Source: Jatrophihabitans sp. (GTDB taxonomy: Bacteria; Actinomycetota; Actinomycetes; Mycobacteriales; Jatrophihabitantaceae). From it: a stretch of DNA of 64,000 nt. Positions within the stretch are counted from its first letter, which is position 1, and the number at the start of each line of letters is the position of its first letter. Under the pieces are notes generated by a model, which searched no databases, was not told the origin of the DNA, and saw nothing but the letters and a program-made list of their open reading frames with translations. Position numbers and translations under genes: made by a program. Of the stretch, positions 8,001 to 17,914 are shown piece by piece. Location: assembly GCA_036399055.1 (NCBI GenBank), contig DASWNX010000046.1, forward strand, positions 38,459-102,458, read 5' to 3'.

Positions 8001-9355
8001 CTGCAGGCCTCGACGAAACGCTGGGCGGCCGAGGGCTGGCCGGCCCAGTGGGTGTGCAGGTAGGAGGCGTGGACGCCGGCCGCGCTGAAGCCCTGCCGGC
8101 GGCCGCCCTGATCGCCGGCGTAGCGCCAGGCGGCCACTGGCCCGTGCTCGGGATCGGTGACGGTGCGGTGGAACTCATGGCCGTGCACCCGCTCGCCGGC
8201 CCGGGCGACAGCGGAGTCGGCTTCGGCGACCGCCTCCCGGTAGCCCAGCGTCAGCTTGGCCGTCAGCTGGGCCCGGGCCTGGATCCGGCCGACCATCGGC
8301 TTTCCGTCCAGCTCGGCAGCCAGGTACAGCAGGCCGGCGCACTCGGCCACGATCGGCCCGTCGAAGGCGGCCAGGTCCGCGCGCAGGCCGGCGTTGTCCG
8401 ACAGCGCCTCGGCGTGCACCTCGGGAAAACCGCCGCCGATCACCACGCCCCGGCTGCCGCTGGGCAGCTCGGCGTCGCGGGTCGGGTCGAAGGGCAGCAC
8501 CAGCGCCCCCGCCGCGGTCAGCAGCTCGGTGGTCTCTGCGTAGCTGAAGGTGAAAGCGGGCCCGGCGGCCACCGCGACCGGCACCCCGTCGCCGACCCGC
8601 TCGACCTCGTCGGCCGGGTCCCAGGCGGGCGCGGTCAGCGGCGGCGCCGACTCCGCGATGGCCCGCACCGCGGCCAGGTCGAGGCTGGCCTCGATGAGGT
8701 CGGCGAGCGCGGCCACCGTCGCCTGCGCTTCGGCGTGCCGTTCGGCGGCCGGGATGAGACCCAGGTGCCGGGACGGGGTGACCACCGCCGCGGACCGGCC
8801 GATCGAGCCGACCACCGGCACGCCGACCTCGGCCAGCGCCTGGCGCAGCAACAGCTCGTGCCGGTCGCTGCCGACCCGGTTGAGGATCACCCCGGCGATC
8901 CGGATGCCCTTGTCGAACAACTGCATTCCGAGCACGAGCGCAGCCGCGGACCGGCCTTGGGCGGTGGTGTCGAGCACCAGCAGGACAGGCGAGCCGGTGA
9001 GCTGGGCGATGTGGGCGGTGGAGGCGAAATCACCCCGACCGACCATGCCGTCGTGCAGGCCCATCACGCCCTCGATGACGGCGATGTCGGCCGGCCGCGG
9101 GGTCATCGCGGCATGCCGCAGCAGCGGCGCTATCCGGTCCTCGCCGACCAGCCAGGCGTCGAGGTTGCGCCCCACCCGGCCGGCGGCCAGCGCGTGGTAG
9201 CCGGGGTCGATGTAGTCCGGGCCGACCTTATGGCAGCTGACCTGAAGTCCCTGGCGGCGAAAGGCTGCCAGCAGCCCGGTGGCCACCATGGTCTTGCCGG
9301 CGCCGCTGGCCGGAGCGGCGATCACGAGCCGGGGCAGGCTCAGCGGCGGGCTCAC
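7997..9355 (-). CDS. cobB: Cobyrinic/hydrogenobyrinic acid a,c-diamide synthase
   Basis: About 452 residues. An N-terminal P-loop amidoligase domain (LVIAAPASGAGKTMVATGLL, VGPDYIDPGYH, IEGVMGLHDG) is followed by a class I glutamine amidotransferase-like domain with the catalytic Cys in IVAECAGLLYL and a late HASYLHTHW. It amidates the a and c carboxylates of the corrin ring using ATP and glutamine. The GTG start at 9355 overlaps the cobO stop (GTGA); a second GTG at 9358 is equally possible. The long upstream extension of this frame lies over cobO and is not part of the protein. Confidence 0.95.
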   Translation of the reverse strand: MSPPLSLPRLVIAAPASGAGKTMVATGLLAAFRRQGLQVSCHKVGPDYIDPGYHALAAGRVGRNLDAWLVGEDRIAPLLRHAAMTPRPADIAVIEGVMGLHDGMVGRGDFASTAHIAQLTGSPVLLVLDTTAQGRSAAALVLGMQLFDKGIRIAGVILNRVGSDRHELLLRQALAEVGVPVVGSIGRSAAVVTPSRHLGLIPAAERHAEAQATVAALADLIEASLDLAAVRAIAESAPPLTAPAWDPADEVERVGDGVPVAVAAGPAFTFSYAETTELLTAAGALVLPFDPTRDAELPSGSRGVVIGGGFPEVHAEALSDNAGLRADLAAFDGPIVAECAGLLYLAAELDGKPMVGRIQARAQLTAKLTLGYREAVAEADSAVARAGERVHGHEFHRTVTDPEHGPVAAWRYAGDQGGRRQGFSAAGVHASYLHTHWAGQPSAAQRFVEACR

Positions 9356-9966
9356 CACTCGATCCCCCGCTGCCCCTTCTGGCCGGCGTCCATCGGATGC
9401 TTCACCTTCGTCATCTCGGTGACCAGGTCGGCGTAGTCCACCAGCGCCGGCGCGGCGTCGCGACCGGTGATCACCACGTGCTGCGAACCGGGCCGGGCCG
9501 CGAGGGTGGCGACGACCTCGTCCGGGTCGACCCAACCCCACTTCATCGGATAGGTGAACTCGTCCAGGACGTAGAAGCGGTAGGTCTCGGCGGCCAGGTC
9601 ACGCTGGATCTGGCACCAGCCCTCCTGGGCGTCGGCGGCGTGGTCGGCCTCGCTGCCGGGACGCTGGATCCAGGACCAGCCCTCCCCCATCTTGTGCCAG
9701 GCCACCGACGCGCCCTGGCCGGTGCTCTGATGGACGGCGTTCAGCGCGGTGAACGCCGACTCCTCACCGACTTTCCACTTGGCGCTCTTGACGAACTGGA
9801 ACACCCCGACGCTCATGCCAGCGTTCCAGGCCCGCAGCGCCATGCCGAAAGCGGCGGTCGACTTACCCTTCATCGGGCCGGTGTGCACCATGGTCAGCGG
9901 CCGGTTGCGCCGCTGCCGGGTGGTCAGGCCGTCCGCCGGGACGGATTCGGGTTTTCCTTGCGGCAT
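9352..9966 (-). CDS. cobO: Cob(I)yrinic acid a,c-diamide adenosyltransferase
   Basis: A 204-residue CobO/CobA-type corrinoid adenosyltransferase. It has the reversed P-loop TGPMKGKSTAAFGMALRA and the family pattern around FQFVKSAKWKVGE, YVLDEFTYPMKWGW and HVVITGRDA. It transfers the 5'-deoxyadenosyl group from ATP to Co(I). The ATG at 9966 overlaps the chelatase stop as TGATG, and the stop overlaps the cobB GTG, so its translation is coupled on both sides. Confidence 0.96.
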   Translation of the reverse strand: MPQGKPESVPADGLTTRQRRNRPLTMVHTGPMKGKSTAAFGMALRAWNAGMSVGVFQFVKSAKWKVGEESAFTALNAVHQSTGQGASVAWHKMGEGWSWIQRPGSEADHAADAQEGWCQIQRDLAAETYRFYVLDEFTYPMKWGWVDPDEVVATLAARPGSQHVVITGRDAAPALVDYADLVTEMTKVKHPMDAGQKGQRGIEW

Positions 9967-12134
9967 CAGGCGGCCTGCCAATCGTTGACTAGGGAGGTGA
10001 GCGGCTCGCTGGTGACCTCGGCCAGCGGCAGGTACTGCGCGTGCAGGTCATAGGCCAACCGTTGCGCCAGGCCGAGCCGGACCAGCCCCCGCTCGCAATC
10101 GATGACCACCATGTCGTGATCGCGCAGTCCGGCGCCGGCGCGAGCCGCGGCGCGGGTGTCGGCCCGCCCGTCGGTGATCAGCACGATCAGCGGCCGGCGC
10201 AGCGGATCGCGCAGCAGTTCGGTGCGCACCACCTGCGCGGCCTTGGCCACCCCGGCCGCCAGCGGGGTGCGCCCGCCGGTGGACAGGTCCTCCAGCCGCC
10301 GGGCCGCGTGGGAGACCGAACCGGTCGGCGGCAGCACCAGCTCGGCGCCCTTGTCGCGAAAGGTGATCAGGCCGACCTTGTCCCGGCGCTGGTAGGCGTC
10401 CAGCAGCAACGACAGGATCGCCGCCTTCACCTCGCCCATCCGGGCCCGGGCGGCCATCGACGCGCTGGCGTCGACCACGAACAGCACCAGGTTGCCCTCT
10501 TTGCCGCGCTGGTCGGCGCGCCGGAGGTCCTGGCCCGTCAGCTTGAGCGGACCGGCGTCGCGGCCCCGGTCCACCTGGTGCAGGGCGGCGGCGGCCACCG
10601 TGGCCCGCAGGTGGATCGGGCCGGCCTGGCTGCCGGCCGGCAGCGCGCGCACGGTCCGGCCGCGTCCGGTCCGGGCAGCGGCCCGGCGGCCGGGGGTGGC
10701 CAGTGACCCGCCGCTGCCGCGCAGCACCTTCGCGCGGCCGGCCTGGCCGGTGGCGGCGGTGCTGGCCGGCGGGGTCGCGGCGCCGCCTTCGGGGCTCTTG
10801 CTCTGGGCGTCGGCTTGCTCTCCGGCGTCGCCCTGCGGTTCTTGCTGGTTGTTCTGCGGCTGCTGGCCTTGGCGGCTCGGGGCGCTGTCGGGAGCGCTGT
10901 CGGCGTCGGGGGTCCTGTCGGCGTCGCGGGCGCTGTCGGCGTCGGCGGAGTCCTCGGGCGGCGCGCCGCCACCGCCGGGCTCGGGCGGCTCCGGCTCGGC
11001 GTCACGGGCTCGTTCCAGCGCCTGGTCCAGGGCGTCGGCGTCCATGCCGGGCTGGTCGAAGGGATTGCGCCGGCGGCGGTGCGGCAGCGCCAGCAGCGCC
11101 GCGGCCCGGACGTCGGCTTCGGTGACCGCGGTGCGGCCGTGCCAGGCGGCGTGCGCGACGGCGGTGCGGGCGGTGACGATGTCGGCGCGCATCCCGTCGA
11201 CGTCGAAGGCGGCGCACACCTCGGCGATCTGGCGCAGCGCCGCGTCACCGAGCACGACCTCAGGCAGCAGCGTGCGGGCGGCGACGATCTGCGCCGCGAG
11301 CTCGGCCTCGGCCTCAGACCACCGCTGAGCGAAGCCGGCCGGGTCGGCGTCGGCGTCCAGGCGCCGGCGGACCACCTCGACCCGGACCGCGGGGTCCCGG
11401 CTGGCCGAGACGTCCACGGTCAGGCCGAACCGGTCCAGCAGCTGTGGCCGCAGCTCGCCCTCCTCGGGATTCATCGATCCGATAAGGACGAACCGGGCTG
11501 GGTGGCTGACCGAGACGGCGTCGCGCTCGACGTGGTTGCGGCCCATCGCCGCGGCGTCGAGCAGCACGTCCACCAGGTGGTCGGCCAGCAGGTTGACCTC
11601 GTCGACGTAGAGAATGCCCCGATGCGCGCTGGCCAGCAGCCCCGGCTCGAAGGCCCGGACGCCGTGCGCCAGCGCCCGTTCCAGGTCCAGTGAGCCGACC
11701 ACCCGGTCCTCCGAGGCGCCGACCGGCAGCTCCACCAGCCGGGCCGGCACGGTCACCGCCTCCACGGTGGGATGCGCGCCGGCGGGGTTCAGCTCGTCGG
11801 AGTTCCGGCCGCCTGGAGTCAGGCCGGCGGCGTGCGGGCCGTCCGGGCAGTGCGGCTCCGGCGCAGCCGGGTCGCAGCCGAACCGGCAGCCGGCGACCAC
11901 CTCGATGGCCGGCAGCAGCGCGGCCAGGCCGCGGACCGCCGTCGACTTGGCGGTGCCCTTCTCACCGCGCACCAGCACCCCGCCGATGGCCGGTGACACC
12001 GCGTTGAGCAGCAGGGCCAGCCGCATCTCCTGCGCGCCGAGCACCGCGGAGAAGGGATAGCCCTGGTCGCCGGCGGGTCCCTCACCGCTGGCGGGAGCCT
12101 TGCCGTTGACGCTCATGGTCAGATCTTCGGTCAT
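9966..12134 (-). CDS. ChlI-ChlD fusion, putative cobaltochelatase/Mg-chelatase-family ATPase
   Basis: A 722-residue protein. The N-terminal AAA+ module has [18 protein letters not shown] (Walker A), [17 protein letters not shown] (Walker B) and a sensor region at [21 protein letters not shown] Pro/Asp/Ala-rich linker spans about residues 375-480. The C-terminal VWA domain has a MIDAS motif ([18 protein letters not shown]) and [11 protein letters not shown]. This is the fused BchI/BchD layout common in actinobacterial cobalamin operons, where it is annotated as putative cobaltochelatase. The large CobN-like subunit is not in this window. ATG 12134 overlaps the cobQ stop (ATGA). Confidence 0.92.
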   Translation of the reverse strand: MTEDLTMSVNGKAPASGEGPAGDQGYPFSAVLGAQEMRLALLLNAVSPAIGGVLVRGEKGTAKSTAVRGLAALLPAIEVVAGCRFGCDPAAPEPHCPDGPHAAGLTPGGRNSDELNPAGAHPTVEAVTVPARLVELPVGASEDRVVGSLDLERALAHGVRAFEPGLLASAHRGILYVDEVNLLADHLVDVLLDAAAMGRNHVERDAVSVSHPARFVLIGSMNPEEGELRPQLLDRFGLTVDVSASRDPAVRVEVVRRRLDADADPAGFAQRWSEAEAELAAQIVAARTLLPEVVLGDAALRQIAEVCAAFDVDGMRADIVTARTAVAHAAWHGRTAVTEADVRAAALLALPHRRRRNPFDQPGMDADALDQALERARDAEPEPPEPGGGGAPPEDSADADSARDADRTPDADSAPDSAPSRQGQQPQNNQQEPQGDAGEQADAQSKSPEGGAATPPASTAATGQAGRAKVLRGSGGSLATPGRRAAARTGRGRTVRALPAGSQAGPIHLRATVAAAALHQVDRGRDAGPLKLTGQDLRRADQRGKEGNLVLFVVDASASMAARARMGEVKAAILSLLLDAYQRRDKVGLITFRDKGAELVLPPTGSVSHAARRLEDLSTGGRTPLAAGVAKAAQVVRTELLRDPLRRPLIVLITDGRADTRAAARAGAGLRDHDMVVIDCERGLVRLGLAQRLAYDLHAQYLPLAEVTSEPLTSLVNDWQAA

Positions 12135-13684
12135 CTAGTCGGTGCTCCTGGTGGCAGAGACGGCAGGCCGCGCGGCGGGCCGGTGGTGATCAGATCGGTC
12201 AACGCCTCGACGTCGAGGCCGGCCTCGAGGGCGTCGGCCAGCCGGTCCAGCTGGCCGGTCCGGCCGGCGGCGATGTCGACGCCGGGCGCGGGGGTGAAGT
12301 CGCGACCGGCCAGCGCCGCCGCCCGGCTCAGGAACCGACGCCGGAACTCGTCGCTGTCGAAGGCGCCGTGCCACATGGTGCCCCAGACCGAGCCCACCCG
12401 GTAGCCGTCCAGAAACGGCTCGACCTCGCTCACGGCGCCGCTGGTGGCGTTGCCGGCGCCCCCGGCGCCCGCAGCGGCTCCGGGCAGCAGCGAGGTGAGG
12501 CCGTGGTGGATCTCGTATCCGGTGGTCACCGGCGCTCCGAACGCCTCGCCGGCAGGCCGGCCGAGGATCTTGTCCTGCTTGAAGCGCACCGCCACCGGCA
12601 GCAGCCCGAGCCCCGGCACCGTGCCGGCGCCGGACTCGACGTCGTCGACGATGGTGTGGGCCAGCATCTGGTAGCCGCCGCAGATGCCGAGCACCGGGCG
12701 GCCGCGCTCGGCGCGCTCGGTCAGCGCCGTCGCCAGGCCCTGCTCGCGCAGCCAGGCCAGGTCGGCGACGGTGGCCCGGCTGCCCGGCACCACGACCAGG
12801 TCCGCGGCGAGCACCTCGGCCGGCGAGGCGGTCCAGCGCACCGAGACGCCGGGCTCGGCGCCGAGCGCGTCGACGTCGGTGGAGTTCGACGTGCGTGGCA
12901 GCCTGATCGCGGCCACCGTGAGCCGTTCGGCGCCGACCGGCGGCCCGCCGTCCAGGGCCAGCGGGGTGGACAGCGAGTCCTCGGCGTCCAGTCGCAGCTC
13001 GGGCAGCCAGGGCAGCACCCCGAACACCGGACGTCCGGTCAGCTCGGTCAGCATCTGCAGGCCCGGAGCCAGCAGCCGGTCATCGCCGCGGAACTTGTTC
13101 ACCACGAAGCCGGCGATCAGGGACTGGTCGCGTTCGCTGAGCAGCGCCAGGGTGCCGTAGAGCGAGGCGAAGACGCCGCCCCGGTCGATGTCGCCGACCA
13201 CCAGGGTGGCCAGGTCGCGCTGGTCGGCCAGCCACATGTTGGCCAGGTCGCTCTCGCGCAGGTTGATCTCGGCGGGGCTGCCGGCGCCCTCGCAGATCAC
13301 CACGTCATAGCGCTGGCGCAGCTCGTCGTAGCTGGCCAGCACCTCTTTGCGCAGCGCGGACTTGAGCTGCCGGTAGTCCAGCGCGCTGGCCTCGGCGTAG
13401 GGGCGGCCGTGCAGCAGCACGTGCGAGCGCCGGTCGCTGCCGGGCTTGAGCAGCACCGGGTTCATCAGCACGCTGGCCTGGATGCCGCAGGCCTGGGCCT
13501 GCAGCGCCTGGGCCCGGCCGATCTCGCCGCCGTCAGCGGTCACCGCGGAGTTGTTGGACATGTTCTGGGCCTTGAACGGAGCGACCGAGACGCCGCGCCG
13601 GGCCAGCAACCGGCACAGGCCGGCGGTGAGCAGGCTTTTGCCGGCGTCGGAGCTGGCGCCGGCGACCAGCAGCGAGCCCTTCAC
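12131..13684 (-). CDS. cobQ: Cobyric acid synthase (glutamine-hydrolysing)
   Basis: 517 residues. The N-terminal P-loop amidoligase part ([52 protein letters not shown]) is typical of CobQ. The C-terminal glutamine amidotransferase-like domain has the catalytic Cys in [12 protein letters not shown] and a His in [14 protein letters not shown]. It amidates the b, d, e and g positions of adenosylcobyrinic a,c-diamide. The GTG start at 13684 overlaps the cbiB stop (GTGA). A Gly/Ala-rich insert near residue 430 ([11 protein letters not shown]) is unusual but in frame. Confidence 0.96.
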   Translation of the reverse strand: MKGSLLVAGASSDAGKSLLTAGLCRLLARRGVSVAPFKAQNMSNNSAVTADGGEIGRAQALQAQACGIQASVLMNPVLLKPGSDRRSHVLLHGRPYAEASALDYRQLKSALRKEVLASYDELRQRYDVVICEGAGSPAEINLRESDLANMWLADQRDLATLVVGDIDRGGVFASLYGTLALLSERDQSLIAGFVVNKFRGDDRLLAPGLQMLTELTGRPVFGVLPWLPELRLDAEDSLSTPLALDGGPPVGAERLTVAAIRLPRTSNSTDVDALGAEPGVSVRWTASPAEVLAADLVVVPGSRATVADLAWLREQGLATALTERAERGRPVLGICGGYQMLAHTIVDDVESGAGTVPGLGLLPVAVRFKQDKILGRPAGEAFGAPVTTGYEIHHGLTSLLPGAAAGAGGAGNATSGAVSEVEPFLDGYRVGSVWGTMWHGAFDSDEFRRRFLSRAAALAGRDFTPAPGVDIAAGRTGQLDRLADALEAGLDVEALTDLITTGPPRGLPSLPPGAPTR

Positions 13685-14646
13685 GCCGGTGCGCCGTTCC
13701 GGGTTCTGGCCATCTCCCGCAGGTGCATGGCGGCCAGCAGCACGGCCAGGCTCGCGTACTGCGTCAGGTGGCTGAGCCTCGTCGCACGCCGGATGTCCTC
13801 GGGCTGCGGCGCCCGGCCCGAGCCCAGGATCGGGCGGTGCTCGGTGTGGCTGGGGTAGCTGGTCGGACCGCCGAGGGTGAGGCCTAGCGCGCCGGCGGCG
13901 GCGGCCTCGCACTGGCCGGCGTTCGGGCTCGGGTGGGCCGCGGCGTCGGAGCGCCAGGCGCGGTAGCTCTCAGCAGGTGAGCCGCCGACCTGGCCGGCCA
14001 GGGCCACGGTCAGGGCGGCGGTCAGCCTGGCCGGGACGAGGTTGGCGAGGTCGTCCAACCGGGCGGCGGCGGTGCCGAACCGGGCGTAGCGGGGCGAGCG
14101 GTGCCCGACCATCGCGTCCAGGGTGTTGACGGCGCGGTAGCCGAGCAGGCCGGGCAGGCCCGCGACGGCGCCCCAGAACAGCGGCGCGATGACCGAGTCT
14201 GAGGTGTTCTCGGCGACCGACTCCACGGTGGCGCGGGCTATGCCGCCGCTGTCCAGCTGGGCGGGGTCGCGGCCGCACAGGCTGGGGATCAGGGCCCGGG
14301 CTGCCTCGGTGTCGTCGCGGTTCAGCGCGGCGGCCAGGTCGGTGGCGATCCGGCGCAGGCTGCGGCCGCCGACCACGGCCCACGTCGCGGCGGCGACTGC
14401 CAGCGTTCTGCGGGCCGGACGCCGGACGACGCGCCGTTCGACCAAGGCAGCCGCGGCGGCCACCGGCAGCACACAGGCCAGCGCGTACCTCGCGCCGGCT
14501 CCGTGGTCGTCGCGGTACAGGCGCCGTTCCAGGGCTGCGGCGGCGGCGCCGAAGCCGGCGACTGGGTGGCCGCGGCGGGGGTCGCCGAGCAGCTCGTCGG
14601 CCAGCACGCCGAGAACCAGCCCAGCCGCGACCGGGAGCCGTGACAT
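13681..14646 (-). CDS. cbiB: Adenosylcobinamide-phosphate synthase (CbiB/CobD)
   Basis: 321-residue integral membrane amide synthase that attaches aminopropanol (phosphate) to cobyric acid. It has the family features [19 protein letters not shown] at the N-terminus, [35 protein letters not shown] and a C-terminal [17 protein letters not shown]. The N- and C-terminal segments are hydrophobic. It is the first long gene of the operon. Its ATG directly abuts the stop codon of a 17-codon leader ORF, so ribosomes may pass from one to the other. Expression is probably set by the cobalamin riboswitch upstream. Confidence 0.95.
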   Translation of the reverse strand: MSRLPVAAGLVLGVLADELLGDPRRGHPVAGFGAAAAALERRLYRDDHGAGARYALACVLPVAAAAALVERRVVRRPARRTLAVAAATWAVVGGRSLRRIATDLAAALNRDDTEAARALIPSLCGRDPAQLDSGGIARATVESVAENTSDSVIAPLFWGAVAGLPGLLGYRAVNTLDAMVGHRSPRYARFGTAAARLDDLANLVPARLTAALTVALAGQVGGSPAESYRAWRSDAAAHPSPNAGQCEAAAAGALGLTLGGPTSYPSHTEHRPILGSGRAPQPEDIRRATRLSHLTQYASLAVLLAAMHLREMARTRNGAPA

Positions 14647-14700
14647 CTAGTGCCTGCGTCTACTGAGGCGTTGCCGGGCGTGCCGGGTTGCCGTTGTCAT
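14647..14700 (-). CDS. 17-residue Arg/His-rich leader ORF between riboswitch and cbiB
   Basis: ATG at 14700, five bases after a strong GGAGG site (14706-14710 on the plus strand), encodes MTTATRHARQRLSRRRH. Its TAG is immediately followed by the cbiB ATG. It contains six Arg and two His. It is the first translatable start after the riboswitch, so the regulated ribosome site appears to serve this ORF rather than cbiB directly. It may be a coupling or leader peptide; whether it is translated is not shown by sequence alone. Confidence 0.5.
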   Translation of the reverse strand: MTTATRHARQRLSRRRH

Positions 14701-14705
14701 CAAAA

Positions 14706-14900
14706 CCTCCGTCGGGTGTCCACGCCCTGGGGCTGCTCCGACGGCCGAAGTATCCTGGCTCCCGAATCCACCGGGCCTCAGGCCTGGCACGCTCGCCCCA
14801 TCTTCCAGCCGCGAGGCCGTGATGTAGCGGGGTCCGCTCATCGGTGACAGTGGCGGGACCGCGCCGGATTCGCACCGGACTTCCTTCACTGCCGTCGTTG
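14706..14900 (-). promoter_or_regulatory. Cobalamin (AdoCbl) riboswitch
   Basis: Read on the minus strand, the conserved core AAGTCCGGTGCGAATCCGG is followed by GCGGTCCCGCCACTGTCACC (B12 box GCCACTG at about 14848-14854), and later GAGCCAGGATAC (about 14749-14760), in the order expected for cobalamin riboswitches. CGACGGC (14891-14897) can pair with GCCGTCG (14739-14745) as a closing stem. The latter can instead pair with CCGACGG next to the GGAGG site (hairpin 14709-14744, 7 bp). This suggests control of translation initiation. Which state is ON cannot be settled by eye. Confidence 0.92.
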
Positions 14901-15046
14901 CCGACCACCCAACCACAGGGGTCCGGGGCGGTCAACGCGGGGTCATCGGCAGGTGGGCGCTGGGTGCCCTGCCGGATTTCAAGGCCTCCGACGGGCTCTG
15001 CTAAGGTTCTGTCTCGTGCCCACGCCAAGGGGCATGGATGTTGTAC

Positions 15047-15119
<73 letters not shown>

Positions 15120-15224
15120 CATACGTTGTATTCCATGAACAGTTCCACCCGCTTGGTAGCAGAGGGCGTCTAGGACTCTCGCTGCCGCATGGCCAGCCAT
15201 CGCTCCGAATACCCGTATCTGAGA

Positions 15225-15319
15225 GCTACGCAGGCGACAGGGACTACGCAGTTGCGCAGGCGACAGGGACTATGCAGTTGCGCAGGCGACGGGAACTACG
15301 CAGTTGCGCAGGCGAGCGA
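15225..15319. repeat. 26-bp tandem repeat (three full units plus a partial)
   Basis: Units at 15242-15267, 15268-15293 and 15294-15319 share the core ACTACGCAGTTGCGCAGGCG. A shortened copy (GCTACGCAGGCGACAGG) precedes them. Each unit contains the palindrome TTGCGCAG/CTGCGCAA-like core. It lies in a non-coding stretch just after tRNA-Lys. Small ORFs reading through it look spurious. Confidence 0.88.
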
Positions 15320-15528
15320 AGAGACGACCCCGCTGCCACCGGGCGAGACGGCCAATCCGCGGATGGGAACTCGACCCGGCTGAGCCGGCCTGCACGAGAA
15401 CGGCGGCATCGAGACTCTCGGGCCCCGCCTTTCGCTCGGGAGCTGTAGCTGCCATTTCTCGAACCGTGTTGATCAGAGCAGGTGGTCAACAGGGGCATGA
15501 TCAGCTCCGGGTCGCTACGGTGGCGTAC

Positions 15529-15810
15529 GTGACCCAATCAACCGGAGACATCGAGCCGCACGACGGCATCGACCCGCACCACAACGCCGAAACTGAAGCG
15601 ACCGAGCAGAACCAGTCCAATGCCCTCAGCCGGGCAGCTGACGGTGGGCCGCCGCCCACCGACGCGCCGAAGGCAGGCTCGGCGCCGCAGCTGAGCGGAA
15701 CGGCTGCCGGCGACCCTCTGGACGGCGTCACTTTAGACGACGCCGCCGCTGAGGAAGCAGTCTCAGGCGACACCGGTCCGGAGCACCCCGGAACGCGTCG
15801 CTCGAGCTGA
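15529..15810 (+). CDS. Small acidic disordered protein
   Basis: A 93-residue ORF from GTG 15529, rich in Asp, Glu, Ala, Gly and Pro (for example DGVTLDDAAAEEAVSGDTG near the end). It has no hydrophobic segment and no known domain. A TACGGT hexamer ending about 9 bases before the GTG could be a -10 box of a leaderless transcript, and there is no Shine-Dalgarno. The frame stays open further upstream (to 15304), but that part crosses the tandem repeat. No function is proposed. Confidence 0.5.
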   Translation: MTQSTGDIEPHDGIDPHHNAETEATEQNQSNALSRAADGGPPPTDAPKAGSAPQLSGTAAGDPLDGVTLDDAAAEEAVSGDTGPEHPGTRRSS

Positions 15811-15931
15811 ACACGAAGCGGTTGTTCTGCTGTTAGCTGCTTGCAGTCGGCTAGAGCACCTCGCACCTACTCGGCAAGCGTCCGCAGGATGCCGCCTCAG
15901 GCTCGCAAACCACGCCGTCACGATTCAGCAG

Positions 15932-16882
15932 TTACGGGCTGCAGTATGTGCCGGTGGGCGTGATCTGGGTGCCCGACAGGTATCTGCCGAACCAGCGGAC
16001 GATCCCGTCGATGACTCGCGATTGTTGGTTGAGGACGGTTTCGAAATTGCAGAGGTAGGCGTTGGCGTGCAGGGTGGAGTTCTGAATCACGACCAGCGAG
16101 TGTGGGACCTGTGCGGCTCGCAGGGCGTCGTTCATCGCATGCGCGCCGTTGACGGGGATGACCTCGTTGTCGCTGTTGAAGAACAGCAGCGGCCCGTCGC
16201 CGGTGCTGACGTGCGAGATCGGTGAGGCGACCACATCCTCACGGTTCGGGCAGTTGCCCGGGATACAGCCGAGCAATTGCCTGACGTTGGTCGCGGCGTC
16301 ACCGCCGCCTTCGCGGTAAGTGATCCCGAGGTCCATGGGTCCGGACGTCGCGACTGCGGTCTTGATGCGGATGCCGTGTTCGGGTCCGTAGGTGTCGAGC
16401 AGGGCGGACAAGTGTCCGCCCGCGGAAGGGCCGAACGCGCCGAGCCGGGTCCCGTCAGCGCCGTAGTCTGCGGCGTGCTGGCCAACCCAGCGGGTCGCGG
16501 TCTTGACGTCGGTGTAGACCTGGGGCCAGCTCGGCAAGGTGGGCGTGGAGAGCGTGTAATTGATCGAGAACACGGCGAAGCCGTTCTGGGCGAAATAGGT
16601 GGCCTGCGCGGCCAGCGTCCGGCTGTCGTTCGCTTTCCAGCCACCGCCGTGGATCAGGACGATCGATGGCTCACCGGTCACACCGGTGGGTAGGTAAACG
16701 TCCAGCGTCTGGGCGGCGCCGTTGCCGTACCGCACATCGAACTGGCACGTCACTCCGGACCCGCACGCCGAAGCCTCCGCGCCGGCGTACGTCTGCGCGG
16801 ACGCGATGGACGGTGCGGTGACTGCAGCGGACATCGCGCCAACGGCGATCGAGAGTCGAAGGAGCCGGGCGAGAATCGACAT
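15932..16882 (-). CDS. Secreted alpha/beta hydrolase (esterase/lipase-like)
   Basis: A 316-residue protein. ATG at 16882 follows a GGAGG site. A signal peptide (MSILARLLRLSIAVGAMSAA...SIASA) comes first. The hydrolase fold has the oxyanion HGGGW motif and the nucleophile elbow GPSAGG. A late HANAY supplies the probable catalytic His, and D/N residues near LLFFNSDNEVIPVNGAHAM the acid. These features fit the BD-FAE/HSL-type carboxylesterases. Four Cys in the mature part suggest disulfides. It is monocistronic. The substrate is unknown. Confidence 0.85.
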   Translation of the reverse strand: MSILARLLRLSIAVGAMSAAVTAPSIASAQTYAGAEASACGSGVTCQFDVRYGNGAAQTLDVYLPTGVTGEPSIVLIHGGGWKANDSRTLAAQATYFAQNGFAVFSINYTLSTPTLPSWPQVYTDVKTATRWVGQHAADYGADGTRLGAFGPSAGGHLSALLDTYGPEHGIRIKTAVATSGPMDLGITYREGGGDAATNVRQLLGCIPGNCPNREDVVASPISHVSTGDGPLLFFNSDNEVIPVNGAHAMNDALRAAQVPHSLVVIQNSTLHANAYLCNFETVLNQQSRVIDGIVRWFGRYLSGTQITPTGTYCSP

Positions 16883-17273
16883 GGTGCCTCCAGGGGCCGA
16901 GCTACTGGATAACGTGCCGCACGATATGACATAAATCGTACCGATTAGCGGCTTTGGGACGTTTCTACAGATGGTGCCCTGGTCGTAGCCGAGCTGGGCA
17001 CCGACGCCTATCAAGGATCAACCGACACAACTCCGTCAAGCATCGCCCGAAGGTCGAGGCGCACCTACGTTGTGATTCTGACTTCGCACATCGGTTGAGA
17101 TATCGCTGCCAATCACCGAGAAGGTGGTATCCCTCGATCTGCGGGCTTGCTACGAGTATCTGATGGCGAGCAGATCGAACGCGTCAGTCCTCAGGCTCAG
17201 GGGCACAAACGTAGGCGGTCACGGTGGCGTTGCCGTGATCGCTCTCTCGCTCTCTGCGGCCCAAGCGTGCTAG
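16883..17273. other. Intergenic stretch without a supported gene
   Basis: About 390 bases between the secreted hydrolase start and the hemerythrin-domain stop. Short reading frames here lack ribosome sites and family resemblance. An AT-richer patch near 16925-16945 probably holds the hydrolase promoter. Nothing else is supported. Confidence 0.5.
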
Positions 17274-17777
17274 TCAGCTGTTGGAGTCGATGTACTCCTC
17301 GGCGTCCTTGTTCTCGGTGTTCACCCCGACGCCAGCTTGGTGCTCGGCATAGAACTGCAACCACGCCATCGCCAATTGGTGACGAAGCTCGGGTGTGGTG
17401 CTTTTGATGAGGTCCGGAAGCGCCTCACGCTCCTCCTCGTCCAGATGCTCGCCGTTCTCGGCACGGGCCTTGCCGACCGCCTCGAACCAGGCTTCGGTGC
17501 CTACTCGGTGCCTGCGGGCCTCCGCAACCGCGTCGCGGATCTTGTTGTGATCCTCGATCGCGTCCTCAGTTTCATCCTCGGGATCGCCGGCTATGCCCTT
17601 CTTCAGCAGCGCTGGGTAGAACACCGTCTCCTCGGCCTCAGCGTGGGTTTCCAACTTGGTCGCCAGCACCTCCCACACGGCCGCCAGCTCCACCTCGCTG
17701 GTGGCGTAGTCCAGGTAGAAGAACTGACGCCGAAACCAGTCATGATCGGCATAGATCAAATCGACGATGTCCGCCAT
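17274..17777 (-). CDS. Hemerythrin HHE-domain protein
   Basis: 167 residues from ATG 17777. It has the HHE pattern [15 protein letters not shown] near the N-terminus, then [17 protein letters not shown] (H and E ligands), [15 protein letters not shown] and [14 protein letters not shown]. The His/Glu spacing is that of a four-helix-bundle diiron hemerythrin-like protein, which can bind O2 or handle NO/peroxide stress. The frame continues upstream into a LysR remnant; that fusion is rejected because the linker is not protein-like. It is soluble and monocistronic. Confidence 0.88.
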   Translation of the reverse strand: MADIVDLIYADHDWFRRQFFYLDYATSEVELAAVWEVLATKLETHAEAEETVFYPALLKKGIAGDPEDETEDAIEDHNKIRDAVAEARRHRVGTEAWFEAVGKARAENGEHLDEEEREALPDLIKSTTPELRHQLAMAWLQFYAEHQAGVGVNTENKDAEEYIDSNS

Positions 17778-17914
17778 CCCTGCGCTCCGTTCGGTTGCTC
17801 GTGCGCGCCCCGCCAGCTGGGGGCCATGCCTGTGGACTCTATGGCCCCGCGAAACCGACGGCTGACCGGCACCGCTGCGGTAACGACGGCTCGCTCCCCT
17901 TTCGGCTGTCCTCA

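Noticed and set aside
12368-13858. 496-codon plus-strand ORF
   Set aside because: Antisense shadow of cobQ and cbiB.
15225-15319. CRISPR array
   Set aside because: Units are directly adjacent with no spacers, and no cas genes are present.
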